From: Chitinophagaceae bacterium
GTDB taxonomy: Bacteria; Bacteroidota; Bacteroidia; Chitinophagales; Chitinophagaceae
Length of the DNA: 64,000 nt
Assembly: GCA_016786845.1 (NCBI GenBank)
Contig: JAEUVB010000023.1
Span: forward strand, 186,001 to 250,000
Direction: 5' to 3'
The notes under the pieces were generated by a model. The model was not told the DNA's origin and made no database searches. It was given only the letters and a program-made list of their open reading frames with translations. The position numbers and the translations under genes are program-made. Positions 53,621 to 62,459 of the stretch are shown one piece after another. The stretch's first letter is position 1. Each line of letters starts with the position of its first letter.

Positions 53621-54177
53621 TGGAATTTTGGCTACTCAATAATAATCCTCAACTTTGCGAAATGATTCATGATTTTACCGGCCTGCTTCCCGACGATTTT
53701 TCACCCGAATCCAGAGTATGGATATTTCAAAGTAATCGCTCGTTTACTGACATTGAGGAGTTGCAAATCAACGAGCAATTATTGAACTATTACCTTCAAT
53801 GGAAATCTCATGGAAAAGAGGTCAAAGGGTGGGCAAAACTACTGTTCAATCAATTTATCGTTGTCCTTGCCGACGAAAGCTATAGTGGTGTGAGTGGCTG
53901 TAGCACAGATGATATGACACGACTCATCAAGAGTTTTGAACGTCAGTATCAGGTGAATTTCTTTGACCGCATGACCTTAACCTTCCTCGTCGACGGGCAA
54001 GCCCAACCTCTCCCCTACAATCAAGTTCAATATGCACTGGAGAAAGGTTTTATAGAAACGGATACACCTTTGTTCAACAATTTGGTCGATCGCCTTGAAA
54101 CTTTAAGAACAGAATGGTTGATACCACTGAATCAAAGTTGGTTATGGAAACGACTGATAACATCCAAGGTTATTTAA
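53620..54177 (+). CDS. Conserved Bacteroidota protein of unknown function
   Basis: A 185-residue cytoplasmic protein. It belongs to a family that I recall being labelled 'ABC transporter ATPase' in some annotations, but there is no Walker A, Walker B or signature motif here, so that label is not supported. Recognisable conserved stretches are SRVWIFQSNRSFTDIE and GCSTDDMTRLIKSFE. Its start shares one base with the stop of the Fe-S gene, which suggests a joint role or at least joint translation. Confidence 0.75.
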   Translation: MEFWLLNNNPQLCEMIHDFTGLLPDDFSPESRVWIFQSNRSFTDIEELQINEQLLNYYLQWKSHGKEVKGWAKLLFNQFIVVLADESYSGVSGCSTDDMTRLIKSFERQYQVNFFDRMTLTFLVDGQAQPLPYNQVQYALEKGFIETDTPLFNNLVDRLETLRTEWLIPLNQSWLWKRLITSKVI

Positions 54178-54187
54178 AAAAATTTCC

Positions 54188-54195
54188 TACTTTTG
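54188..54195 (+). promoter_or_regulatory. Bacteroidota -7 box (TACTTTTG) for tRNA-Arg(UCU)
   Basis: TACTTTTG fits TAnnTTTG and lies 49 bases before the first base of the tRNA. The same octamer precedes tRNA-Ile at 35623. Confidence 0.55.
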
Positions 54196-54244
54196 CACCG
54201 CCTGAATCATAGGGGTTAACCTTTTTATGACTTCATATCCAAAT

Positions 54245-54318
54245 GGTCTCGTAGCTCAGCTGGATAGAGCAACAGCCTTCTAAGCTGTAGGCCCTGCGTT
54301 CGAGTCGCAGCGGGATCA
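54245..54318 (+). tRNA. tRNA-Arg (anticodon UCU)
   Basis: A complete cloverleaf of 74 nucleotides. Acceptor stem GGTCTCG/CGGGATC (with G-U pairs), D arm GCTC-AGCTGGATA-GAGC, anticodon stem ACAGC/GCTGT with loop CTTCTAA and anticodon TCT, T arm CTGCG-TTCGAGT-CGCAG, discriminator A. It reads AGA and AGG codons. CCA is not encoded. Confidence 0.95.
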
Positions 54319-54322
54319 CATG

Positions 54323-54375
54323 AATCAGAGTGAGAAACAGAGCGAAAGCGGCGTTTTGAACTCTGATTTTTTTGT
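54323..54375 (+). terminator. Terminator after tRNA-Arg
   Basis: The arms AATCAGAGT (54323-54331) and ACTCTGATT (54360-54368) can pair and are followed by eight T. The loop of about 28 bases contains AGAGCGAAAGCG, which is like the loop of the hairpin behind tRNA-Ile. The remaining 110 bases up to the kinase gene hold nothing recognisable. Confidence 0.75.
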
Positions 54376-54485
54376 TTCCAATAAATCCTACAACTTAGTT
54401 TACCGATTATTTATTTAAAAATTATCGCCACCGTAGAAGAATAACCCATGAAGCTGCCTGTCAGATATTTTATTGATAAACATGC

Positions 54486-57400
54486 TTAAGAATATCCTTC
54501 TTCTTCACTCATTACTTTCTCTTCATCCAATTCAAATATCGGTAGGTAGATGTGAAAGGTAGTCTCCTTATTCAACTCACTTTCATATTTTATCTTGCCA
54601 CCAAATTGTTCTATGATATCCTTACACATGGCCAACCCCAATCCGGTGCCTGAAGACTTGGTTGTAAAATAGGGTTCAAATAATTTCTTACCCATCTCAG
54701 GGGTTATACCTTCCCCGTTATCTGTAATGGACAAACAAACATAATTATCCTTAGCCTTGCTGACTGTCAATGAAATATTTCCCTTACGTGTTTCCGGAAT
54801 CGCCTGGATGGCATTTTGAAGAATATTTGTAAAGACCCGGATCAACTGACTTTTATCTGCAAATACATAAATTTCATAAGCCGGAATAATGAATAAAAAT
54901 TCATTGTAGGAATCATCATTATACATACCGGTAACTGAAAATAACACTTCATTTAACGAGAATACCTCACGCTTTAACTCCGGCATTTTCGCAAAATTTG
55001 AGAAATTGGTTGCAATCAGTGTCAAGTTGTCAATTTGCTCAATCAATGTATTGGTAACTTTTATGGTCAACTCCTCCGTATTTGCTTTTCGATTTTTTAT
55101 CGCTTTATCCAACATTTGTAATGACAATTTCATCGGTGTCAACGGATTTTTAATTTCATGAGCGACTTGTTTCGCCATTTCACGCCAAGCCATTTCACGC
55201 TCCGATTTAGCCAGTTGCACCGTACTGTTTTCAAGCTTACGCAACATTCGATTGTACTCCTTGACCAACAAACCTATTTCATCACTATACTGCCAGGTCA
55301 GGGGTTGATTCGTTTTGGATAAATTAATTTTAGTAAACTGCTTGACGATATAATTAAACGGCTTGACAACCGAATTGGTAATCAATAAGGCAATAAATGA
55401 CGAAATCAAGAAAACAAATACATAGATATTCACGAGCGTGATTAACACAGAACGGGACTCTGAACGAAAATTGATATCGGAAGAAATAAACGGCAATTGC
55501 AAAATGGCATAATCTACTCCATTGTTATCCTTGAGAATGGTGTAGGCAGACAAATACTTTAATTTATGAAATACTTCCTGATAGGTATACCCCTCCTTCC
55601 TTGAATTTCTAATATCATAAAATGCCAGCGGATTAATTCGATCCGCTACCATGTCTAAATGATTCAAATAGGTCATGCTGCTATACAATAAATTACCATT
55701 TTTGAAATCATATACATTTACCGGATATTTAAAACGAGCAGATGAAGCTGAAACATTGGCGATCATCAGATTCTTTGCATCTGCTGCATTAGAATCATCT
55801 AAACGACTGACGGCCTTAGACACATCCTCCTTCAAAGTCGCCAAATTCCGTATGACTTCATTTTGCGTTCTGGCTTCATAACGAGCGATAAGATAATAAG
55901 AAGTGACATAACCGATAGCGATAAATGAAAGGAACACCACAAACAAAATTGCCACATGCACTCTCAGTCGCAGATTTAAGCTCATGAGATTTAAAAACCG
56001 CTTATAAACCAGATTAGATCTCGCTAAAATATTACCTAATATGTATAGGGTAATTACAATGAAATAGATAAAAAAGAAATACGCAAAAATGGTTACGAAT
56101 TTTGTAAAAAAGAAATTCTCCTTAACGACCAGGACTACACGATCATCCTTTGATGGCTTGTACCAAAATTCATTATAAATTCCATGGTTGGATGAGAAAT
56201 AAGATCCTTTTGAAAATAATGATGACGGTTTAATCACATTATCAAATGCATAAGTGCCGTAGGAACTCACAAGTTGAGAATCCTGATAAACCGCAGTTGA
56301 ATAATTATAGTCCCGAATGGTTTTTTCAAAATTTGTTAAGCCTGTCTGATTCTCATTCGCATAATACAAATCCATACTTTCAGACAGTACAATTTTCACC
56401 CCCCGACTCCCTTGATCATCTGGATAGCTATTGAGGTAAGCGATATACTGAATTTCGTTATTGTTTTGATGGAAAATAACCGAGTCCCCGATACTCGCCA
56501 CAGTAGGATCAGCATACCTATTCATTGAAACAGGAGATTTTTGATTAAAACATTGGACCTCGACAAAATATCGCCGTGCGAATCGAAACAGGTACCTTTC
56601 AAACAATATGGCGTTCATTTCCTTCTCCGGCAAATGCATGATAGAATCTAACCATAAAGTATCCGTACGTATCTGATCGACTACATTCTGTAACTCAAGT
56701 TCGGTTTTTTTATCCCTGGCAAATAAAAGCTTTTCTGCATATTGTTGACGGATAACCAATTCTTTCTTATCAATCAACTTGACCAAATAATATGAACCGG
56801 CAAATGAAATGATAATAATCCAAAGCAAGAGCATGTATGAATTAAAATCAAACTTAATTCTGAATGAGGGCGTATCCATGCATAAAAACAATCCAGCAAA
56901 TGAAATAAACACATACTCATAACAAAGATCATATTTCACAACAGGCAGTAGCTTGAATAAAATGTATGCTATGACGATAAAAATATATTTGATATATTTT
57001 TCAACAAAAATGATTTGAAAATAATTGTAAGCAATAATGGCCAACAATAAAAAATTTGCGAAAATGACCATAAAGGTCAGCAGGCCAATAAACGTAAATA
57101 AATCGAGTTGATTCAAGAGTGTGGTATCAAAAACAATGACAGAGTCTCTAATGATGGAAAAAGTCAAATTACTCAAATAGATCCCACCGGTGCAAACCAT
57201 TAAAAACATTCCGACTACAAATGGTATTTTGAATTTAGACTTTTTAAGTGCCAGGACTTTTCCTTGTATATTCATTACAAAAAAGAGCAAAATCCAAAAA
57301 CCTAAACATACATTCACAAATGTGTCTCCCAAAGACCGGTTCAATGGATCAATGGCCAAATAATTTTCACTGAAGAGTTGAAAGTTTGCAAAATCATTCG

Positions 57401-58208
57401 GAAAATCAAACAAATAGCACAAAGCACGTACACCAATCGCAGTAATCAAAAGCATCGAAAATATCTGAACAATATTCTTCCTTTTAATCGCAACCTTAAA
57501 ATAGGTGTGTATTGAGACTCCGAACAATATAAATGGTACGGCACTGAAAAACAATCGCCATTCATTTCCATCCAAATTAGCCTGATAATCATCCTTTTTG
57601 AAGATGTAGAATTTAGGCTCATTATTTATGTATACAGGCCTTGATCCTGAAACGGGCGTCAGTGAAACGGCATAGCCAAAATCGTTATCGGGATCACCGG
57701 CAAAAAAATGATTTCTAAGGTTCTCATTTTCATTATTACTTTCATACTTGACGTAGAATACTGCAATTAATGAGCGTATGCTATCTACATTCATTGTGTA
57801 TTGCAAAAGATAACCATGAAAGTCCTTTCTGCAAATCATTCCGGCAGTCAAGGGCATGAGAGGTGTTGTAGAATGGTCATTCCAAGCAATTAAAGAATCT
57901 CTTTCATACAACCATACCGAATATGGCAACTTCATGAATTGATGAATTTCCTCAGCACTGGCTTTTTGATTATATAGATTGGCTATTAAATTTTGTTCAT
58001 TCTCAGAAAATGCATTGAAATGTTTGATTCGCTTATCTAAATCCTTTTCAATTAACTTAACTATCGTTTTTTGATTGTATCCCGGAAATAGTCTCTTTTG
58101 TACCGGATAGATTGCCAAAATAAAGAATATAGCTGCCAGCACCAAAAAGATGCGCTGGTCTATATCAAAAGGAAAACGAAAAGTACTATTCTTCTTATTT
58201 CGCTTCAT
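54486..58208 (-). CDS. Large multi-span sensor histidine kinase (NtrY-like)
   Basis: A 1240-residue inner-membrane kinase. About ten or more spans occur: one near residue 20-38, a block of about seven at 215-470, two at about 700-790, and one at about 930-950. Extracytoplasmic parts lie between them. A HAMP-like linker follows, then the HisKA domain with His1017 in AHEIKNPLTP. The ATPase domain has the N box NILQNAI (about 1128-1132), DNGEG (Asp1163) and GTGLGL (1187-1192). The signal is unknown. No response regulator gene is nearby. Its start overlaps the mazG stop by 14 bases. Confidence 0.9.
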   Translation of the reverse strand: MKRNKKNSTFRFPFDIDQRIFLVLAAIFFILAIYPVQKRLFPGYNQKTIVKLIEKDLDKRIKHFNAFSENEQNLIANLYNQKASAEEIHQFMKLPYSVWLYERDSLIAWNDHSTTPLMPLTAGMICRKDFHGYLLQYTMNVDSIRSLIAVFYVKYESNNENENLRNHFFAGDPDNDFGYAVSLTPVSGSRPVYINNEPKFYIFKKDDYQANLDGNEWRLFFSAVPFILFGVSIHTYFKVAIKRKNIVQIFSMLLITAIGVRALCYLFDFPNDFANFQLFSENYLAIDPLNRSLGDTFVNVCLGFWILLFFVMNIQGKVLALKKSKFKIPFVVGMFLMVCTGGIYLSNLTFSIIRDSVIVFDTTLLNQLDLFTFIGLLTFMVIFANFLLLAIIAYNYFQIIFVEKYIKYIFIVIAYILFKLLPVVKYDLCYEYVFISFAGLFLCMDTPSFRIKFDFNSYMLLLWIIIISFAGSYYLVKLIDKKELVIRQQYAEKLLFARDKKTELELQNVVDQIRTDTLWLDSIMHLPEKEMNAILFERYLFRFARRYFVEVQCFNQKSPVSMNRYADPTVASIGDSVIFHQNNNEIQYIAYLNSYPDDQGSRGVKIVLSESMDLYYANENQTGLTNFEKTIRDYNYSTAVYQDSQLVSSYGTYAFDNVIKPSSLFSKGSYFSSNHGIYNEFWYKPSKDDRVVLVVKENFFFTKFVTIFAYFFFIYFIVITLYILGNILARSNLVYKRFLNLMSLNLRLRVHVAILFVVFLSFIAIGYVTSYYLIARYEARTQNEVIRNLATLKEDVSKAVSRLDDSNAADAKNLMIANVSASSARFKYPVNVYDFKNGNLLYSSMTYLNHLDMVADRINPLAFYDIRNSRKEGYTYQEVFHKLKYLSAYTILKDNNGVDYAILQLPFISSDINFRSESRSVLITLVNIYVFVFLISSFIALLITNSVVKPFNYIVKQFTKINLSKTNQPLTWQYSDEIGLLVKEYNRMLRKLENSTVQLAKSEREMAWREMAKQVAHEIKNPLTPMKLSLQMLDKAIKNRKANTEELTIKVTNTLIEQIDNLTLIATNFSNFAKMPELKREVFSLNEVLFSVTGMYNDDSYNEFLFIIPAYEIYVFADKSQLIRVFTNILQNAIQAIPETRKGNISLTVSKAKDNYVCLSITDNGEGITPEMGKKLFEPYFTTKSSGTGLGLAMCKDIIEQFGGKIKYESELNKETTFHIYLPIFELDEEKVMSEEEGYS

Positions 58209-58968
58209 TGGCCTTTATTTGATTCCATAGCACATCCATTTCCCCCAACGTCAACTCATTCAGTGATTGACCTTTGGCTAACAGCATCGATTCCATTTGC
58301 ATAAATCGACGTTGAAATTTTTTATTCGTACGTTCAAGTGCATTTTCAGGATCTACATTTAAGAACCGTGCATAATTCATCATGGAAAATAACACATCTC
58401 CAAATTCGTCTTCGATACGATCTTGATCTTTCTGCTCGATCACTTCCTGGAGTTCAGCCAATTCTTCCATTAATTTTTCTTTGACTTGTTCGGTTACTTC
58501 CCATTCAAATCCGACCTGTTTCGACTTCTCTTGCAATCGTAAGGCTTTGATCATTGCCGGAAGTGAAAGCGGCACGCCACTTAATACCGACGTTTTCCCT
58601 TCCTTCAATTTAATTTGCTCCCAATTCCTTTTCACATCTTCATCATTCTCAACCTGAGTGGAATCATAAATGTGCGGATGTCGGTTGACCAATTTATTAC
58701 AGACTTGTTCAATGACATCCTCCAAATCGAAATGATCCTTTTCGGAAGCAATCCTAGAATAAAATACAATATGTAATAACAAATCGCCCAATTCCTCACG
58801 AAGGCCATCCCAATCTTCATTGGTTATGGCATCTGCGAGTTCATAGGTTTCTTCTATCGTTAAAGGGCGTAGAGTCTGAATGGTTTGTTTGCGGTCCCAG
58901 GGACAGGAGGTCCTGAGTTCGTCCATGATGGAACGTATCCTGTCGAAAGATCTGGAATAGGATGTCAT
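58195..58968 (-). CDS. mazG: Nucleoside triphosphate pyrophosphohydrolase MazG
   Basis: Hydrolyses NTPs to NMP and pyrophosphate; E. coli MazG is 263 residues and lowers ppGpp-related stress. The 257-residue protein has two MazG repeats. The first has the metal-binding EELGDLLLHIVFYSRIA (outline), the second EDEFGDVLFSMMNYARF. SCPWDRKQT near the N-terminus is the family signature. It overlaps the kinase gene by 14 bases and is probably co-transcribed with it. Confidence 0.94.
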   Translation of the reverse strand: MTSYSRSFDRIRSIMDELRTSCPWDRKQTIQTLRPLTIEETYELADAITNEDWDGLREELGDLLLHIVFYSRIASEKDHFDLEDVIEQVCNKLVNRHPHIYDSTQVENDEDVKRNWEQIKLKEGKTSVLSGVPLSLPAMIKALRLQEKSKQVGFEWEVTEQVKEKLMEELAELQEVIEQKDQDRIEDEFGDVLFSMMNYARFLNVDPENALERTNKKFQRRFMQMESMLLAKGQSLNELTLGEMDVLWNQIKANEAK

Positions 58969-59063
58969 GAAGGCTATCGATTGAGGTTTGAAGATACAAC
59001 TTAAAATTATTTTTCCGATAAATAGCCCCGGTATATTAATTTCACAACTTATTCTCTTCTACA

Positions 59064-59999
59064 TTGGATCCAATATCTCCGCTATATAATCGATTAAAAA
59101 AGAATCTGAAACAAATAAAACCCTATGTAAAGCAGGAAAATTTAAGTTGCTATCGGGTCTATGACTGGGATATGCCTGAATATCCCTTGTGTATTGATGT
59201 ATACGGGGATGCGGTGCATGTGGCCGAGTACAAAACGCGCCACCCTTTAGATGATGTCAATTATCAGAAATGGATGAATGAATCCAGGGACGCCATTTTG
59301 GCGGTATTCAATATCCCCTTGAGTCATTTATATCTTAAACAAAGGGAACGGCAACGAGGAATCCGTCAGTATGAAAAATTCAACGAAAAGAAAGAGCTTA
59401 TTCCTGTTCAAGAATATGGCCTGACTTTTTGGGTCAATTTACAAGACTATCTGGATACAGGTCTTTTTCTGGATCATCGATTAACACGAAAAAGAGTCAG
59501 AGAAGAAAGTAAGGACAAGGATATCCTGAATCTTTTTGCCTATACAGGATCATTTTCGGTGTATGCCGCTGCCGGTGGAGCAAAAAGTACAACAACCGTC
59601 GACTTGTCAAATACATATTTGAATTGGGCTAAGGAAAATTTCGCAGCCAATCAAATTCCGCTCTCCAATCATGCGTTTATAAAAACAGACGCCAAGGAAT
59701 GGATCAAAAAAATGCCCGGAAAATTATTCGACATCATTATTTTAGACCCCCCAACAGCATCAAAGAGTAAAATGGCTGCGACCCAGTTTGATGTACAGAC
59801 GGATCATGTTGATTTGATCAACCATACCCTTAAACATCTAAAACCCGATGGCTGTCTGTATTTTTCCACGAATTTCAGAGGATTCAAAATGGATCGTGAT
59901 AAAATAAATGCAGAGACGATTAACGACATTTCGCTATCGACCATTCCACAGGATTTTCGCAACAAGATCATCCACTATTGCTGGCACATCCAACGATAA
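59064..59999 (+). CDS. SAM-dependent RNA methyltransferase (RlmI/RlmK-like)
   Basis: A 311-residue class I methyltransferase of the group that methylates 23S rRNA cytosine or guanine. Motif I is LNLFAYTGSFSVYAA, the acidic strand end is TTTVDLSNTYLNWA, and motif IV reads DIIILDPPTASKSK. The usual N-terminal PUA domain is replaced by a divergent region. The start is a TTG at 59064. The exact target base is not predictable. It ends directly against the stop of the TonB receptor gene on the other strand. Confidence 0.82.
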   Translation: MDPISPLYNRLKKNLKQIKPYVKQENLSCYRVYDWDMPEYPLCIDVYGDAVHVAEYKTRHPLDDVNYQKWMNESRDAILAVFNIPLSHLYLKQRERQRGIRQYEKFNEKKELIPVQEYGLTFWVNLQDYLDTGLFLDHRLTRKRVREESKDKDILNLFAYTGSFSVYAAAGGAKSTTTVDLSNTYLNWAKENFAANQIPLSNHAFIKTDAKEWIKKMPGKLFDIIILDPPTASKSKMAATQFDVQTDHVDLINHTLKHLKPDGCLYFSTNFRGFKMDRDKINAETINDISLSTIPQDFRNKIIHYCWHIQR

Positions 60000-62207
60000 T
60001 TACAAAGAAATCCCTGCGCCTATCATCAACCTTCTACCACTCTGAGGATACAAATAGTTGAACGTCTGCAAGGATTGCCCGTAAATATAACTGTAGGTGT
60101 AGCCGTTATTTTCGTAAAGTGCATTGAATACATTATATACGCCTAACCGCAAATTCAATTGTTTCTCTTGTTCAAATCGAAACGGAAGATTAAACATTAA
60201 ATCTGTTGTTGCATAGGCATTCAACATGCGATTGGGATTACTTGTATTGTCGAGAAATTGTTTCCCGACATATTTATTCATCAAATCAACGGAAGCCTCT
60301 TTCACGAGACTATGAGGCCTGAGTCGGAATGGAAAGAATGAAAATCTGGCTCCGGCAATACATGCAGGAGAAAATGAGATATCGGTATTCTGAAATTGAT
60401 TTATCACTTGTACCCCTTGATCGTAGTCATCCAGATATTCAGTATAGGCCGTAATTTTATTCACCGACCAGGCTATATTGGCATTGATCTCCACCCATTT
60501 TCGGTTCGGGTTCCAAGTGATCTCTGCTTCGATTCCACTTCGGTAACTTTCAGGAATATTGCTTCGGGTATAGGCACCCACATCATTGATTTTACCGGTC
60601 AATACCAGTTGGTCACGATAATACATCAGATAGTGGGTTAAATAAAATTGCAGACCCGGCGCCAAAGTTTGATTAAAACTCAATTCGCTGTTGTACAATT
60701 TTTCAGGTTTGGGCAATTGACTCACACCCGCTTCAATATCATCCCGATTGGGCTCCTTCTGCGACAATCCCAACTGCAGACTAACCATGGTTCTGCTTTT
60801 TAAATAAGTGAGTTTCAATTTTGGATTTAAAAACTGATAACTCAATTGATGCTGCAACTGAGGGTTCTTTCTAAAGCCGTATAAATCATACTGAACCTGA
60901 CGATATTGCAAATCAGCAAAGAAAGACCAGTTGCGCGCGAATCGATGATCGACCATCGCATACATGTTCAAATCGGTCTTGAATGCATCAAGATCATACC
61001 ATCGGTAATCATCTGCAAATCCATACTGTGCCCATTTTACCTCACCAAAATGCCGTCCGATATAGCGGCTCAAATTCACATACAAACCCGCATCGGTGTT
61101 AGACGAAAAATAATTCAGATAGAGGCGCCCTCCGATAAAATGATTATCCAACCATAATTGACGAATCAAATCGGTTTCGGCTATCGTACTATCCGGACTA
61201 ATCGCGAAGTCCTGCAATCCATAATCAACAAACGATTGTCCGCTTCGATATTCTTCATAGTACCCTGCGCCACGGGTATAAAATAAGGTCGCACCGCTTG
61301 CAAAATGTTTATTCAATTTATGATCGAAAAATAATTGATAATAGTCCTGACGGTAATTGTCGCTCTGATTCCTGTAAAACGATCCATCCGACTTCATTCC
61401 AAGTTCATTAAAAGTACGATTCGTATCCATGGTTTCTTTCAATACTCCATTCCAAGCCATGCCCGTTTTTTCTTTTCCGGTCATACAGTTGACCGTCAAT
61501 TGTGTAGCTTCATTGATCAGATATCGACCTGTAATCTGTAATGATTTTAAATTTGCTGACGAACGATCTACATACCCATCCGATTGAATCGCTGAAGCCC
61601 GAACGGTGGCAATAAATTTTTCGTTGATCAATCCCGTTGTCGCGCGAAAGGTATTTTTAAATGTGTTAAAGGTCCCATAGTCACTCACATATGAAATATG
61701 AGCATCTTTGTCCTGAACATCCAAGGTATTGATTGCAATGGAAGCCCCAAAATTTCCAACGCCATTTTTCGAATTACCGACTCCTTTTGTCACTTGGACT
61801 TCTTTCGCCGAACTGAGCAAATCGGGTGTATTCACAAAAAAAGTAGCCTGACTTTCCGGATCATTAACGGGCACGCCATTGAGGGTCACATTGATCCGTG
61901 TAATATCTGCACCCCGAATTCGAATTCCCGTATATCCGGTTCCGGTGCCTCCATCTGAGCTGACCACCACGGAAGACATCCCGTTTAACAGATAAGGTAA
62001 ATCCTGGGCCTGATTGATTCGTTGCATAAGCGCTTTATCCACCTTGTTTTTATACTGGTCAGAAAGCAGATTGTCTCGATTGGCTTTGATTAGCGCAGCC
62101 GGCAATTCAATGTTTCGCAAGGAGTCGTATATGCGGGGTTGGGATTGTGCCTTTAAGTTTGTTTGAAAGGTTAGAATAAACAAAAGCAGAATATATCTCT
62201 TCATCAT
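60000..62207 (-). CDS. TonB-dependent outer-membrane receptor, probably for thiamin compounds
   Basis: A 735-residue active importer of the outer membrane. Signal peptide (MMKRYILLLFILTFQTNLKAQ), plug domain at about 45-160 (IRGADITRINVTLNGVPVNDPESQ in outline), then a barrel of about 22 strands ending ...GRRLMIGAGISL. There is no N-terminal carboxypeptidase-like domain as in SusC. The TPP riboswitch in its leader is the main evidence that it takes up thiamin or a precursor. A role for another substrate regulated by thiamin status is less likely. Confidence 0.88.
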   Translation of the reverse strand: MMKRYILLLFILTFQTNLKAQSQPRIYDSLRNIELPAALIKANRDNLLSDQYKNKVDKALMQRINQAQDLPYLLNGMSSVVVSSDGGTGTGYTGIRIRGADITRINVTLNGVPVNDPESQATFFVNTPDLLSSAKEVQVTKGVGNSKNGVGNFGASIAINTLDVQDKDAHISYVSDYGTFNTFKNTFRATTGLINEKFIATVRASAIQSDGYVDRSSANLKSLQITGRYLINEATQLTVNCMTGKEKTGMAWNGVLKETMDTNRTFNELGMKSDGSFYRNQSDNYRQDYYQLFFDHKLNKHFASGATLFYTRGAGYYEEYRSGQSFVDYGLQDFAISPDSTIAETDLIRQLWLDNHFIGGRLYLNYFSSNTDAGLYVNLSRYIGRHFGEVKWAQYGFADDYRWYDLDAFKTDLNMYAMVDHRFARNWSFFADLQYRQVQYDLYGFRKNPQLQHQLSYQFLNPKLKLTYLKSRTMVSLQLGLSQKEPNRDDIEAGVSQLPKPEKLYNSELSFNQTLAPGLQFYLTHYLMYYRDQLVLTGKINDVGAYTRSNIPESYRSGIEAEITWNPNRKWVEINANIAWSVNKITAYTEYLDDYDQGVQVINQFQNTDISFSPACIAGARFSFFPFRLRPHSLVKEASVDLMNKYVGKQFLDNTSNPNRMLNAYATTDLMFNLPFRFEQEKQLNLRLGVYNVFNALYENNGYTYSYIYGQSLQTFNYLYPQSGRRLMIGAGISL

Positions 62208-62216
62208 ATGGTTTAA

Positions 62217-62235
62217 CCGGACATGACCTGTCCGG
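62217..62235 (-). promoter_or_regulatory. Hairpin in the leader of the TonB receptor, possible expression platform
   Basis: CCGGACA-TGACC-TGTCCGG forms a seven-pair stem just 10 bases before the receptor start codon. No T-run follows, so it is more likely to hide the ribosome binding region than to terminate transcription. Pairing between it and the riboswitch 3' end has not been worked out. Confidence 0.5.
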
Positions 62236-62269
62236 AGGTTTTATAAACTAAGAGGTAAGAGAGGGGAAA

Positions 62270-62355
62270 TATTCACTTACCTTTCCTAAACAGCATTACC
62301 TGTTCCAGGTTCGCGGGTATGATCTCAGACTTACAAAATGCAAGACACCCCGAGG
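62270..62355 (-). promoter_or_regulatory. TPP riboswitch (THI element)
   Basis: Read on the minus strand, the leader has every conserved block of the thiamin pyrophosphate aptamer in order: GGGGTGTC, a P3 stem CTTGC/GTAAG, TCTGAGA, TACCCGCGAACCTG, and a P5 hairpin AACAG-GTAATG-CTGTT followed by TAGGAAAGG. GGGT and ACCC pair as P2. The element precedes the TonB receptor, so the receptor is probably repressed when TPP is plentiful. Confidence 0.9.
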
Positions 62356-62398
62356 CTTTGTTTCATCGACCAAAACAGTCGTTTCAACGTTTGAGCCA

Positions 62399-62406
62399 CA
62401 AAAATA
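62399..62406 (-). promoter_or_regulatory. Bacteroidota -7 box (TATTTTTG) for the riboswitch-receptor transcript
   Basis: On the minus strand TATTTTTG fits TAnnTTTG and lies about 45 bases before the first conserved aptamer base. Confidence 0.5.
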
Positions 62407-62431
62407 ATCTCTTTTTTCGAGCAAAATGAAT

Positions 62432-62439
62432 TAATTTTG
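62432..62439 (+). promoter_or_regulatory. Bacteroidota -7 box (TAATTTTG) for the C25 peptidase
   Basis: TAATTTTG fits TAnnTTTG and lies 20 bases before the start codon of the peptidase gene. It is divergent to the receptor promoter, about 30 bases away. Confidence 0.5.
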
Positions 62440-62459
62440 GGATACACCAAATTCAGGTC

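Noticed and set aside
53620..54177. ABC transporter ATPase as product name
   Set aside because: No Walker A, Walker B or ABC signature is in the sequence.
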